Positions 12,384-23,638 of a stretch of DNA of 64,000 nucleotides are shown here, piece after piece. This DNA comes from Branchiostoma lanceolatum (Eukaryota; Chordata; Leptocardii; Amphioxiformes; Branchiostomatidae), in the NCBI RefSeq assembly GCF_035083965.1, contig NC_089726.1, positions 15,691,501 to 15,755,500 of the forward strand, written 5' to 3'. The position numbers and the translations under genes were made by a program. The notes below the pieces were generated by a model. It was not told the origin of the DNA. It saw only the letters and a program-made list of their open reading frames with translations, and made no database searches. Position 1 is the first letter of the stretch. Every line of letters begins with the position of its first letter.

Positions 12384-13933
12384 ATGAGGCTTCTGTCCAT
12401 CTCTCTCTCATGAATGGTTTCTTCTATTGTCAATGGTAAAGAAAATGGTAATTCTTAAGTAGCAGTAACAGATAATAAGGGCCCATAGCAAATGCAAATA
12501 GAGTAACATAGATTGACAGGTCAAAGATATCATCGAGCTATCTTTGTTCCTTATACAATGAAATTAAGTAACAGTTGGGTATCTCCATTGAGTTTAAGTT
12601 TACATGTAAAAAAAGTCATGCTGATATTGAAGAAGAAGAACTTAATTGTACGACAATTGTACACGGTACAATGTATGGCAACAACTATTAAAGCATGATA
12701 CCTTCCGAAAAATTGTATTTTTATAAGATATTATATAATTTGCAACTGAGTGACCAATAACTAAAATTCAGAAGAAAAGACATTTTGTACGCAAATCTGA
12801 AAAGAGCGCATTCCGTCCTGAAAGAAATGCACATCCTAATATAAGATAGTACACATGTATATTATCAGTCACTGTATCAAATAACCATGAATATCGGGTT
12901 GATGAATAAACAACACCGTTCTTCGTGGCACATCCAAAGGGATTTTCCTGTGCCAATGTTTTGGTAGTCCTTCTGCTATCTTCCTCATGGCAACACTGGC
13001 TGGTTCTACTTCAGCAATGAACCGTGATGAGGGGGGATACAAGCTTATGATTAGTCACGTTTGGAGCCGAATTCTTCCCACTGCAATGCCAGCTAGCGGT
13101 GAGAAGTAGAACTGCATTATCTAGTTATCTAAGAAAAGGTAAAGTGGGCAATCTCAGACTGAGCACGAAGCAGTGATCCAGTTATTGGGCCAGTTCAGGG
13201 CAGTTCATCAATGTCCAACAGTATCCTTGTTGCTCTTGGCTACGAACGTCAGTGCATAACATTATTATGCATGGCCTTTTCGAACTCGTTTCCAAAGACA
13301 ATGAGGCGCTCCTACGGGCGTTAGATGGATGTCAGTCTGAACTATTAAATGTGTCAGTTGGCACGAACATCTGTCTTCAGTGGCTTCTAATGATTTTCAC
13401 AGCCTGAGAAGTACGCTAATCGTCCATGCCCCATTATGCAGGCATTGACGCCTCAGGTGGTAACACTTAGCTGTGACAACAATCTCTTTCCGTTTGCATC
13501 TTTCATCTAACGAGATCGGACCAAACTAAAGCGTGTGCTGAAATGGGAGGCCTGCTCCACATACGCGTCAATATAGGGGTGCACTTACGACATTACATTG
13601 ACGATAAAAGCAGTTACGGTGTGAAAAAAGAGCATCATCACGCGCAACCTAGCTGACCATTCGCCAAGTTCCACATCAATGCCACAATGGGATCGTGAGT
13701 TCTAGCTGCGAACGGGCAAACAGCATCATTTCTAATACTCCATCAGGAGGTCACCCTCCTTCCCGGAGTAAGAATATTGAGAAAGGGTCTACGTCGTCTT
13801 TTGCACAGTGCGTCGCATATCCGTCATGTAAAGTTCACCTAACTCATAGAGGTATCTGGTCTGAAGTTATACAATTCAATACACACTATGTATATACGTC
13901 AGGGTGGAATATGGAACAATGGCAGATTTTGCC

Positions 13934-14165
13934 TAAAGCGGGTATCTCACTGGGTTGCGTCACGTTGGCGACTTAGATTGGATTTGTGTTACCCTTGACG
14001 TTATAATGGAAATATCATGCAAAACGTACAAGTGTGACTAAAAAGACAACAAAACACACAAAGCGTAAAAAAGATTAGTTTTTTATCGATGAAATTCTCT
14101 TGTCAAATCGCTCGGCCGCAGCGAGGTCGCCAGCGTACCGCAGCGTCGGTGAGATACCCGCTTAA
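13934..14165. mobile_element. MITE-like element A (TTAA-bounded, about 230 bp)
   Basis: The left end AAAGCGGGTATCTCAC and the right end GTGAGATACCCGCTTAA are inverted copies. Pairing continues inward (CACGTTGGCGAC against GTCGCCAGCG). The right boundary is TTAA at 14162-14165; the left boundary is CTAA, a possible decayed TTAA. The interior (AAAACGTACAAGTGTGACTA onward) is shared with the neighbouring element. It has no coding capacity. TTAA target duplication is typical of piggyBac and Kolobok groups; assignment is not possible by eye. Confidence -1.
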
Positions 14166-14408
14166 GCCCCCCTCTCACTGGACCCGCGGCACACTGGCGG
14201 CGTCGCTGCGTTCTAAACTGGATTTGTGCTACCCGACCCTTCACTTTATAATGGGAATATCATTCAAAACGTACAAGTATGACCAAGAAGACAACAAAAC
14301 ACACAAAGCAGAAATTAGCTTAACTTTTAAAAAAAATCGTTTTTTGTCAATTCGATCGGCCGCAACGACGCCGCCAGCGTGCAGTGGGTCCAGTGAGAGG
14401 AGGCTTAA
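14162..14408. mobile_element. MITE-like element B (TTAA-bounded, about 247 bp)
   Basis: TTAA at 14162-14165 and at 14405-14408 flank terminal inverted repeats: CTCTCACTGGACCC, then CTGGCGGCGTCG on the left, mirrored by CGACGCCGCCAGCG, then GGGTCCAGTGAGAG on the right. The interior repeats that of element A (AAAACGTACAAGTATGACCA, then AGACAACAAAACACACAAAG), so A and B are diverged members of one family in the same orientation. They share the central TTAA. Confidence -1.
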
Positions 14409-14420
14409 AGGCCCCAAAAC

Positions 14421-14440
14421 CTTCTCTCTCTCTCTCTCTC
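14421..14440. repeat. CT dinucleotide microsatellite
   Basis: A short run of CT repeats directly right of MITE-like element B. Confidence -1.
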
Positions 14441-15607
14441 CCATCTATCTACATACCCTCCCAATGGACTTGCGTGACCGCAACTGATCGATTAGGGGTA
14501 ACCGGCTTTAAAATGGTACAAGCAAGCGTTACCACATTGACGAAAAAAATCGACCTTTTATTGTCGGGCCATACGCCACAAGGAACAAGGTCGTCTGCAA
14601 AAGCCTAAGGCCTCAATTTGTTGCTGAAATTGGGTCCCTCAAACAATGACTTTCACTAATGGACAAATTTGCCGCTCGCTCGTTCTACACATGTTAGAGG
14701 TGGCATACATTGCCACACAATGGGCATGCACTGTACAATTCAATTCCTTTTTTTCCACTTTGATGGTCATAATGTTACCGAATGTCTTACCTTTCATGGT
14801 CGAATGTTTTACGGACAGTTGCATTGCACATTGTATTGGGATAATCAATTTTTATACTACGAATCTGCCCATGGCTGTGATATTTCCCAATGCGGCATTT
14901 TCTTGTAATGGTGGAAGAAGTACCAAAAAAAATGGGTGAATATTTGTGGCTGCCGGCTGTACCTAAAACCTGTTGTGCAATTAAATCAATTGCGTCGTGT
15001 TGTGTCCTGTTGTGTCGTATCATGTAGAATTCTTAAGCCTTACATTGTGGCACATTATAATGTGTCACCTTACGCATGTGAAATCTCCAGACAGATACGT
15101 TCCAAGCCACTGATTCATATCATGCAAGTCAGCCAGACGCTCTAATAAGACAAGATATAACATGAAGAACACCGCGCATTTAACGTTGATTCTATCAATA
15201 CGACGAAATATAGATTAACTGTGTTAAACTAGGAAGGCGGTTCTCATGACGCAAACGCAGTGCAAAACGTCGCCTACAATGAAACTAAGTCCATATCTCT
15301 TCATTATACAGTTATAAACCCAGTCAGACGCTGTAGCGTTGGTGCTATCACTATTCATTAAATGCCTTACGGGAAATATCTGCATTCGTTTGACTACTCT
15401 CTTAAGAGTACGCACGCATTTTAAGTTGTCTGCTTCTTTCATTTCATTTCTCCCAAACGTTTATTCTAACCTTTTTCTCTCATGTATGATTAGCTCCAGG
15501 GGATCCCCCATGACTAAAGTGAACGTACTTTCCATTGCCTCACGTCCATAATGACAATGATAATAACGTGACAAGCTCCCACTTTGGAGCTTGTCTAGAT
15601 TGTCTGT

Positions 15608-15925
15608 TTATCTATTTCCTGTCAGAAACATGGTGCCTTATCTTTATAGACAGCTTAGGCCGCTCCAAGACACGAGGTCAGCAGAACGCTTTACGAAATC
15701 CCACACATTCAAGTAGCGTCTGCGGGAATATAGCGAAACCTTATCTTTAAGCTTTCAAAATGCCCACCCTAGGACGTCGTCTTTTAAAAGTCAGTTTATC
15801 TTTATTTCACGCTGTCGCCGGGTTTCGTGGTTATCTTAATGGGCGTCGAATAGCGGGGTCAGCATAACGTTTAACCAAATCACCTACCTACAACTGTGGT
15901 CTACGTGGCTGAAAAAGTGCTATCT
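15608..15925. promoter_or_regulatory. Cluster of GATA-type motifs in a diverged tandem duplication
   Basis: TTATCT (AGATAA on the other strand) occurs at 15608, 15638, 15741, 15796 and 15831, and CTATCT at 15920. Two half-conserved units can be seen. Each starts GTTTATCT, carries GTCAGCA(G/T)AACG in the middle and ends with a (T/G)ATCTTT site. The position is about 1-1.3 kb upstream of the putative first exon of the EGF-like membrane gene. That it is an enhancer is an inference from motif density only. Confidence -1.
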
Positions 15926-16909
15926 TTGAGTTCAGCCTTCAGCGGAAAAGAGCTCCCTGTAGCTGTTAAGGTACCGGTAGTATGGACGTAAAGGGTAGTG
16001 TTAAGAACATGTCATTTATTACCATACCCAGGCCAGGGGGCATTGTAGGCAGAACTCCCACGATAGTCACAAATCATGGCGTACGCGTCTAGAAAACCTC
16101 TAAGAACCAATTCACCAAGGTTGTTCTACACATAATCGACATATGAAACCACATGTAAACCACACACAGCGTCGACAGGCGTCATGAGCAATTCAAAACA
16201 GTTCACTGTAAGTCACGAGAAATGGATTTTCCTTCCATGCGTCATGAGACAGGAAGGCGTCGTTGTTCAATAAGTTGGTATGAAAAGAAGAGACTTTCAG
16301 ACGTCGAGGAGGATATATTAGTTGCAGTAATGATATACAACGCCTCCCTTGCTTCTGCGGGGTGACATTGACAAAGGGATCCGCTTACTAGGTAGCTATC
16401 AAAAACTGTCCGACACGTTCAGTTCTCACATCCATGTACTACGTGTACATGGAAGCTTGAGTAGAGTAATGGTTATAGGTAAGGGAATGGTCGAAGCGTA
16501 CGAAGAGGACTTCCTGTAATCGACCATACGAGTAGCATTGTGCGGGTAATGTGGTTAAATGGATATTTCACATCCACTTACTCACGTGGGTGTTCTGCCG
16601 TGTGGTGATTTCTACAGAATACGCGGCTGTAGAAAATAGTATTGAAATACCGTTGTTGCAACGGCGGCGGTTCATCAACCCGCTTCCGAAGACCTTCGAC
16701 TGACGGCCGTAGCACCCTCGTCACTGGAGCATCACTGTCATGGGATCAAATTAAACGGACCTCATCTGTCACGTATGCCTGAAGCTGCTCTGGAGAGCCC
16801 CTGTCTCTATCTGTGATAGTGCCGCGATGACACAATGGGGACGGACAGTTTATGCCGTGGCTTAAGCGTATGTGCGTTGGATCTCCGATGACGGCACCAT
16901 CCAAGTAAG

Positions 16910-19900
16910 ATGTCGAACTGCAGACCGCAGTTCTTTGTCTCATCAACGGGAAACTGCTTCGTATTTTCACGAAGACCACATCACCATTCGGTGGCTGTTT
17001 TGGTTGTGATGGTCGCCAGTCTTCTGACACTGACAGGTTAGTTTGGGCAGTTCTCAAAGCAGGTTTTCCTTATGTACATGTGTCAACCCATTGTGTGAGA
17101 TCTTATGTTGCGAAATGGTCTTCCGTTGTCCATACAGCTTCTCTTCATTCCCCAAAGGAGTTTGGTCACATCCCAGAGGCAAATGCCTTACATAATTGAT
17201 GTACAATCCTATCAGCAAAGCCATAACGTTATGTTAGTTAAGGCCAGCAACCTTTTACCTTTAGATTAATACGACAGAGGATTCAGCACCAAGGTCAGGA
17301 CTAACAAAAATTGACAATTGACATTTACGTTCCACTTTTCCGCATGGATTGTTCCCTTTATATAACCTTTATCTTGCTGTTTTGATATGTTTGTGCATTT
17401 ATGTTGTCAAATATGTTTTTGCTTATGCACCTCTTGTTTGTTATTGAATAAGATGTAGCGTATATTTAATCACCATTAATTGCAAACTCCGCACACATGA
17501 TGACGCATTCGTCATTTTGATGTTTATCAGCCTGCACGGGTATCTGTTTGTCTTTTACAATAAATCTTGCTCAAACAGGAAAGAACTATGATTACTGTTC
17601 AGTCAAATTTTATCGATTTTGACCTAAATGACTGGATTTTGGGACAGATACAGGAGCAAATCGTCAACTGTTTGCTGGCCCGTCCATTGAAAAATGTACT
17701 TATTTCTGAGGCAACAATCCAAGAAAACTAATTATGACGACGACTGTAAAAACGAGTTGTTTATACAGTAATAACAGTTCATAATAACAACAGCAGAGAT
17801 AACTTGTTGCTCAATATTTGCATACGATATGTATATGGTATGGCAACTTTTACAACAATCATAGGAAACTAACATTGCTCGAAAAAACAATATATATGAA
17901 GTATGCTCTCTCAGTTAATATCCGTCTTTGAATTTGCTACAGATGCATTGAAGAGTGACATGGGGTTGTGTATCACCGGAGTGTGCCTTAACGGAGGTAC
18001 TCCTCGGGAAGACGGGACTTGTTTGTGCCCAGAAAACGTAAGGGGCACGTGTTGTGAAGCTATCAACAAGATGCCCTATGCCCCACTGTTGTCTAGGACA
18101 ATAGGTGAGTTTCAATTCAAACTTAAGGTATTACAGTTACTAGTACTGAGGATAGCGTGAATTCAGGACTGCTCTCAGCCTTCCGTTATTTTGATTTTTC
18201 TATAGAAATTTTCATTTCACACTCTATATACACAGCAAAATGTTTCTTTTATTTGCTTCACTGTCAAACGCAGGTCAATGTTTTATTATTAAAAAAAAAA
18301 CATTTTAATAAAAGGGCATTCTCATGGCACCTAACCTGAAGGGAGAGTGTGCACAGAGGGTAATTGCTCTAAATGACCTTCATTGCACTCTGGGTGGTAT
18401 TCATGCCACAAAACAGCTGTAAAACTGTCATTTTAAATAGAGAGATTCTATATATCAAGATATATAGACATTGCAAAATTCCCTAAATGATCAATAAAGA
18501 TGAATAAGCAATATAAAAAATGAATACACAGAATTATGAGTAATATGACGTGTTATCTGATACATGCCCTACAACGTCATATTACTCATAATACTGTATA
18601 TTCATATTTTCAGATAATATGTTCATCTTTATTGATTATATAGGGACATTTGTCATGTAAACACATCGTCATTAGCTAGTATGAGAGTTGTTGATCAAAC
18701 TTTAAAGTTGCAAAATTTGACATTGTTTTTTTTTCTTCATTTTGAGGTATTTCCTTTGTTTTCCTCATTTGCGGGGAAGGGCAATAGTAGACATCGATTT
18801 GGTGTTCTCAAAATCAATTTAGACTACGCCCCAGGGCACAGCTATACATCTGAAGGCATAGATAAAAAGGATAGGGATAGCGATGTCGATATATTGAGGT
18901 CCTCATAGACGAGGAAATAGACAACTGTCGACCTAAAGAGATTCGTCTTCTGCACAATCTTTGACATATTTGGGTCACCGTTTTACATTTTTTAGAATTT
19001 CCGCTGCTCAGAATATCACATTACTGTCCAAAATTAACCATAGGTCACGCTTGATTGCATGGATGAAATCCGCTCGCGCATAATTTTTATCCGTTTCCAA
19101 AAAATGTTTGCGACCATACTATATATCGTACAAAGAAGCTTTAAAATGAGCAAATATATGCGGTAAACTACAATCGGAAAAAGGATACTAACGTCATCAT
19201 ACAATGCCTATTTTCCTACCGCAAAACTTACAGATTATTTCATAAACCTCATCCTTGCACAAAATATATTTCAAGCCCTGAGGGAAATTTCTCAAAGTAT
19301 TCAAAGATGTGAAAGACCAAAAATAAAGAATTTATTGTTTGGTATATACCATGTTCTGTAAGTTCAGTAATTTATAAAACTACTTAGATTTCATAATGAA
19401 GGCAACGTTTTTTTACCCAACTTTTGCTTCGCACGCACGCACGCATCAATTTTGCAGCGCCCAGGGTTTGTCATCCATAAAATCAAATCAGTATCAGAAT
19501 CAGTAAAACATGAAATATTGGATTGATTGAAATAGGTAGATTCAATTGTCAATTAGGCCGTTCTGTGTACATAATATGTAACAATTTGAACGTTTCCAAA
19601 TTTTCCGCTGTCAATGAAGTCATTGTCAGAATATATATCATATTAGAAATCGATTCAAAAGCATCGGTACACTTGTATCAGTCATAGACCAAACGTAGCT
19701 CTATTTGTCTTGATCTATCCATGTATAGCCAAAGTGCCAATATGTGTGAAGTGCTTCCACGGTGGAACCAGGTACTACAGCAACGTCCACGCTGGGTACA
19801 AGTGTCTCTGTCCGCCGTACCACGATGGGACCTGCTGCGAAGTTCAAGGTGATCAATCATGTTGCCACATTATTACGAAACCCATCTGTGTTGGTGGTCT

Positions 19901-21729
19901 ACATAATCAACATATAAACTGTGTCCCAACGCAATAAAGAAACCCCAGCAAATTTAACCGTCCGTACTGCAGGCTTCATCAGGTTTGAATGACTGATCAC
20001 CTAAGACACGTGACTTTTCGGACACGTGACGTCAACAAGTCGTCAGTAGTTACTGGAAGTCTATACCGCCTGCCGCCCGTGTTAGTGATGGCGGGTATGT
20101 ACTGAGGTACCTCCTGTTGCAACATTTTCTCAAGAAGAGTCGGCCGTTATTTTTTTTCTTGCGAAGAATCAGAAGTTTTTATTTGCCTTTCGTCTGTCAA
20201 CGATTCAACTTCAGAATCAACATGCACTAAAATTAGCTCTAAATCTTACACCCAGGATACATAGTAGTACAAAGAAAAACAGCACCATGAAAAATCTATT
20301 GTGAATTGAGCCTTATTCACACTTAATGACCTTGCCGCTGGATCGTCCCTGACTTCTGTCCATCAAAGCGTAGCTAACAGGGCTCTAAAGGAAAACCAAA
20401 TCCACCAAACCCCCATGTTTACAATCTGTGGTCAGAGGTGGGACACTTCATGGCCAGATTTCCAGCTCTAAGGTCTCCAGACTTCTTACAATTCAATCCC
20501 GTAAGATTCCCTATTCTCCCTGTAGGGAGATATTCAAAATCAATGCGTATTATGGGGATCTCAATGGCGGTGAGCTTTGCTGCAGAGGTAACTCGAGGGT
20601 AGTCTCACAAATTTGGATACATGTGTATAGTTCTTGGATCTAGAAAACAGTGAGATCATGAGGGGAAAAAAATTAGGCGCCCGTGTTAGAGGCAGAATAT
20701 AGTTTAATCAAATAAATTACTCTCATTAGTTCTCGCCTATAAATATCTCATGTAGAATTGAGCTTCTTGATAGCTGCTACTAGTCAAGTAAGAAGATACC
20801 CTATCTGTATAAAAACCTCATCTAGCATCAATATGTGAGACTCAAGTACAATAGAGATGAATTACAGTATTTGCCAATGGAATTTACAGAATCAGTAACA
20901 GTAGGATGAATGAGTATCTTGGGTGCTGTTACTACTAGCTGATACAACAAGTATATTTGTCAGAATTCCATTCTGCTGAAGAATAAGTTGCAAAGGTAAT
21001 GCTCTCTTGTATGAATCCTTTTAAACATGTACAAATACAGTCAAATTTGGTCCTAGCAACCACTCAGGGACTGAGGAAAGATGGTTGCTAAATGGAGGTA
21101 GTTGTTCCAAACAAGAGGGTATTTTTAACGTCATTAGTTGGAACTGTTTAGATGTGACTTGTGACTGGTTTGACTGTATGCAGTATTGAGGCATGAGATG
21201 CGCATGTACAAGGGCTGCCATATTTCACAGAATCATGAGATTTTAGAAATAGGAAAGTCTGATTAAAGAAGCATGGCAAGCAACAATATTTTTGTTGCTG
21301 TATTCTGATCACCAAACTTGAATCATTTGCCTGAGCTGCTGACTGTACTGGGATGTTTTAAAGAATTTCTATCATTATACGTAAACAAGGTGGGGCCAAC
21401 CCTTAATACTTGTCTTATTTGTCTGAGGTTTGCATGGCCAAGAACTGCTAGACATAGAAAAGGCTGGAGTCTGTCAAGGGAGGGGTTCCTCCAAAGGAGC
21501 GACAACACCCTGGAATGATGATGATGATTGCATTCCTAAGTCCCAACAAGTTTGTCATTTCTACTTTTACATGCATAAATTATGTGTGTGTTTTCATATC
21601 TTTTTTTTCCCAGAAGGATCCTATAACAGCCATGCCCAGATGTACCTATGGATGAGTGTGGCAACATCAGGGATTGTCCTTCTGTTGGTGTGTCTGTGTG
21701 TCCTGTGTGTCTGCAAGAGACTCGACTAA
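16910..21729 (+). CDS. Putative small single-pass membrane protein with two variant EGF-like modules
   Basis: Proposed exons: 16910-17036, 17943-18104, 19729-19848, 21614-21729 (stop TAA), about 174 codons, all joined in phase 1. Exon 1 carries a hydrophobic run SVAVLVVMVASLLTLT suited to a signal peptide and ends at GTTAGT. Exons 2 and 3 are modules of 54 and 40 codons with the same order: C-x(2-4)-C, (N/H)GGT, C-x-C-P, then GTCCE. Exon 4 has a short stem, a ~21-residue hydrophobic helix rich in L, V and C, and the tail CKRLD. The likely topology is N-terminus outside, tiny cytosolic tail. The cysteine pattern differs from classic EGF: the NGGTC cysteine is absent and an extra cysteine adjoins the last one. 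I do not recognise an ortholog; Cripto/EGF-CFC was considered and not supported. Exons 2-4 are fairly secure; exon 1 is tentative. The introns hold palindromic repeats and otherwise nothing seen. Confidence -1.
18475..18651. mobile_element. Palindromic element in the EGF-like gene intron
   Basis: The two halves pair over about 80 nt each. GATCAATAAAGATGAA and TTATGAGTAATATGACGT on the left are matched by ACGTCATATTACTCATAA and TTCATCTTTATTGATTATA on the right. The loop is short (near GATACATGCCCTACA). No coding capacity; a fold-back MITE is likely. The target duplication is unclear. Confidence -1.
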
Positions 21730-21884
21730 TGGGAATGGACCTGAAGTGATCAACCGGTACAACTGACATTAACCATGTACATAGCACACCACCTTTGGAA
21801 CAGTGTCACTCCTACAGCGTTCATATCTAACCCCAAATGCTAGATATTTACAGCTATACGATGAAAAGGCTGTCTTCTAACTTG

Positions 21885-21965
21885 GCCTGGGTGCCATCCG
21901 ATTACTACCAGGGCTGCTACACTCGCTACCCTGAAGCCCCAGTAGTAATCGGATGGCACCCAGGC
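21885..21965. repeat. Perfect-arm hairpin element
   Basis: Arms 21885-21908 and 21942-21965 are exact reverse complements over 24 nt (left arm begins GCCTGGGTGCCATCCGATTA). The loop is 33 nt. It sits in the 3' region of the EGF-like gene, about 155 nt after its stop, and could be part of that transcript. Confidence -1.
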
Positions 21966-21984
21966 TACTTCTGACTGGCCAACC

Positions 21985-22150
21985 TACTCTCCAAGCAGAG
22001 GTTGGTGGGAGAGATCGTCACCGTTTTATCATATGCCCCGTTTTTTTGTCCGCTCGTCACCATTTTATCATGGTGTGGCGAGCGGACAAAAAAACGGGGC
22101 ATATGATAAAACGGTGATGATCTCCCCCACCAACCTCTGCTTGGAGAGTA
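21985..22150. mobile_element. Palindromic MITE, copy 1 (166 bp)
   Basis: Ends are TACTCTCCAAGCAGAGG and CCTCTGCTTGGAGAGTA; almost the whole element folds back on itself. It is flanked by an exact 9-bp direct repeat, TGGCCAACC, at 21976-21984 and 22151-22159. Two more copies lie at 36985-37105 and 60638-60769. No open reading frame of its own. Confidence -1.
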
Positions 22151-23563
22151 TGGCCAACCATTGTAAAGAGTTAGCAACGATTGACAAAACATGGATACAT
22201 GATCTATGTTCCTCCTAAGACTTAGACTTTTCCTCTGATGTATGATATACTATACGTCAGAACAATGCAGCTTTTGCAAGGACATTTTTCACTTGAATCT
22301 ATACACATTGAGCTGTATTGAGTGGAAATAGCCATACTGTGCATTATTATTAGTAATATTACTCACTACGTCATTGCAATATCTTTGACGGATTTCGTTA
22401 TCCTAAAGCCATTGTAACCACAGGCAACAGTAAGGAAATCTATCATGTCTGCCTGAACCAACGATTACTATAAACCGAAGGGGATAAGTGACCTACTTGT
22501 ATATTGTACCCACTTTGTACTGTGGTAGTTGCAAAGATAGATGGTATGTACATGTACATGTACAGTACAATGGCTCAGTACATTGAAAAATGTCCTTTGA
22601 TCTTTTGAATACTACAGTACATGTAGTTTATCCATATTATTTTTTGCACATATATCCTCTCATTTCATGTTAAGATTCTAAGTGTATTTGGTAGTATTAA
22701 TGCAGTTTGTTAACACATAGCTGTTAAATGTGCTGTAAATACATGTATATATAGCCATATCAACTCTCCAATTCAACTTACAATATGTCAGCTCCTGCAT
22801 GTGATTTACATTAATAAAGGTATCAGAAATGGACAGTATAGTCCAAAGTAATGCTCTTAATATGAAGTCCAATCTTCATTTCAGACATGCCTTCTGATTG
22901 GTTAAGATAATAAGAACACTTCTTGTGACATCACACTAATCAAGTTACATTAATTATACCTCCTATTTCTGTGATGCATTTGAGTACAGAGGTACTATAG
23001 TTTGAATTTAGGAATTCTTCGAATCCAAAGTATATCTATCCATTCCAAAGAAAGACAAAAGACATGATTTGAGAACATAGTGTATGTCCACACACACAAC
23101 ATATACAATATAGCTATGATGCAAAAATATGTCCATGGTCGTTTATGAACAGAGGGATTGTATGTGTGTAATACAAAAGACACAGAATGTCTGAATACAC
23201 AAAGGAATACATAATATTAGGTACTGGTACATGGTACACATCCAGCTCTGAATCTCGCAATAGCTCTTAGTATTTAACTAGAAACAATTCTGACTTCAAG
23301 AAGTGGGCAGAAACAATTCAAGACTACATTATGGACGGACCATCATACAAAACAATAGAAAAATGTATCACCACAAAAATTCATACACACACACAATACA
23401 CATCGCATTGAGTAGTCTTTTTTTGTACAGCATTGTCTGTTCTTAACGGTAAAAATATAGTAATATCATCACTAACGGTTAACAAAGCTACCTTATGCAG
23501 TCTACAAATACATGTATTTGCAACATCTCTGTTTGCGCATTTTGCTGAATTTGTACCTTTTAA

Positions 23564-23569
23564 TTTATT
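23564..23569 (-). terminator. Candidate RPAP3 polyadenylation signal
   Basis: AATAAA on the minus strand, about 70 nt beyond the RPAP3 stop codon. Confidence -1.
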
Positions 23570-23638
23570 GTTAGCATTTTTAAACATCTCTTAGGGAGGA
23601 TGTTTTAATATCCACTGAGGATACAACTGTATTCTGTG

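Larger units (their letters stand above)
11298..16909. other. Intergenic stretch without recognisable gene
   Basis: This holds the AT-rich NWD 3' UTR (to about 12.4 kb or 12.9 kb), then mixed-composition sequence. The only structures seen are two adjacent MITE-like elements (13934-14408), a CT microsatellite (14421-14440) and a cluster of TTATCT motifs (15608-15836). No open frame here resembles a known protein. Confidence -1.
21730..23638. other. Intergenic stretch between the EGF-like gene and RPAP3
   Basis: The two genes converge here. Apart from the hairpin at 21885-21965, the palindromic element at 21985-22150 and a probable RPAP3 poly(A) signal at 23564-23569, the sequence is AT-rich with ACATGTAC-type runs. 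No further gene is seen. Confidence -1.

Noticed and set aside
16746-17057. 103-codon minus-strand frame opposite the putative signal-peptide exon
   Set aside because: It resembles nothing known; the plus-strand exon fits phase, splice donor and hydrophobic core better.
16910-21729. Identification of the EGF-like membrane protein as Cripto/EGF-CFC
   Set aside because: There is no CFC domain and no GPI-type C-terminus; it has two EGF-like modules and a true transmembrane helix.
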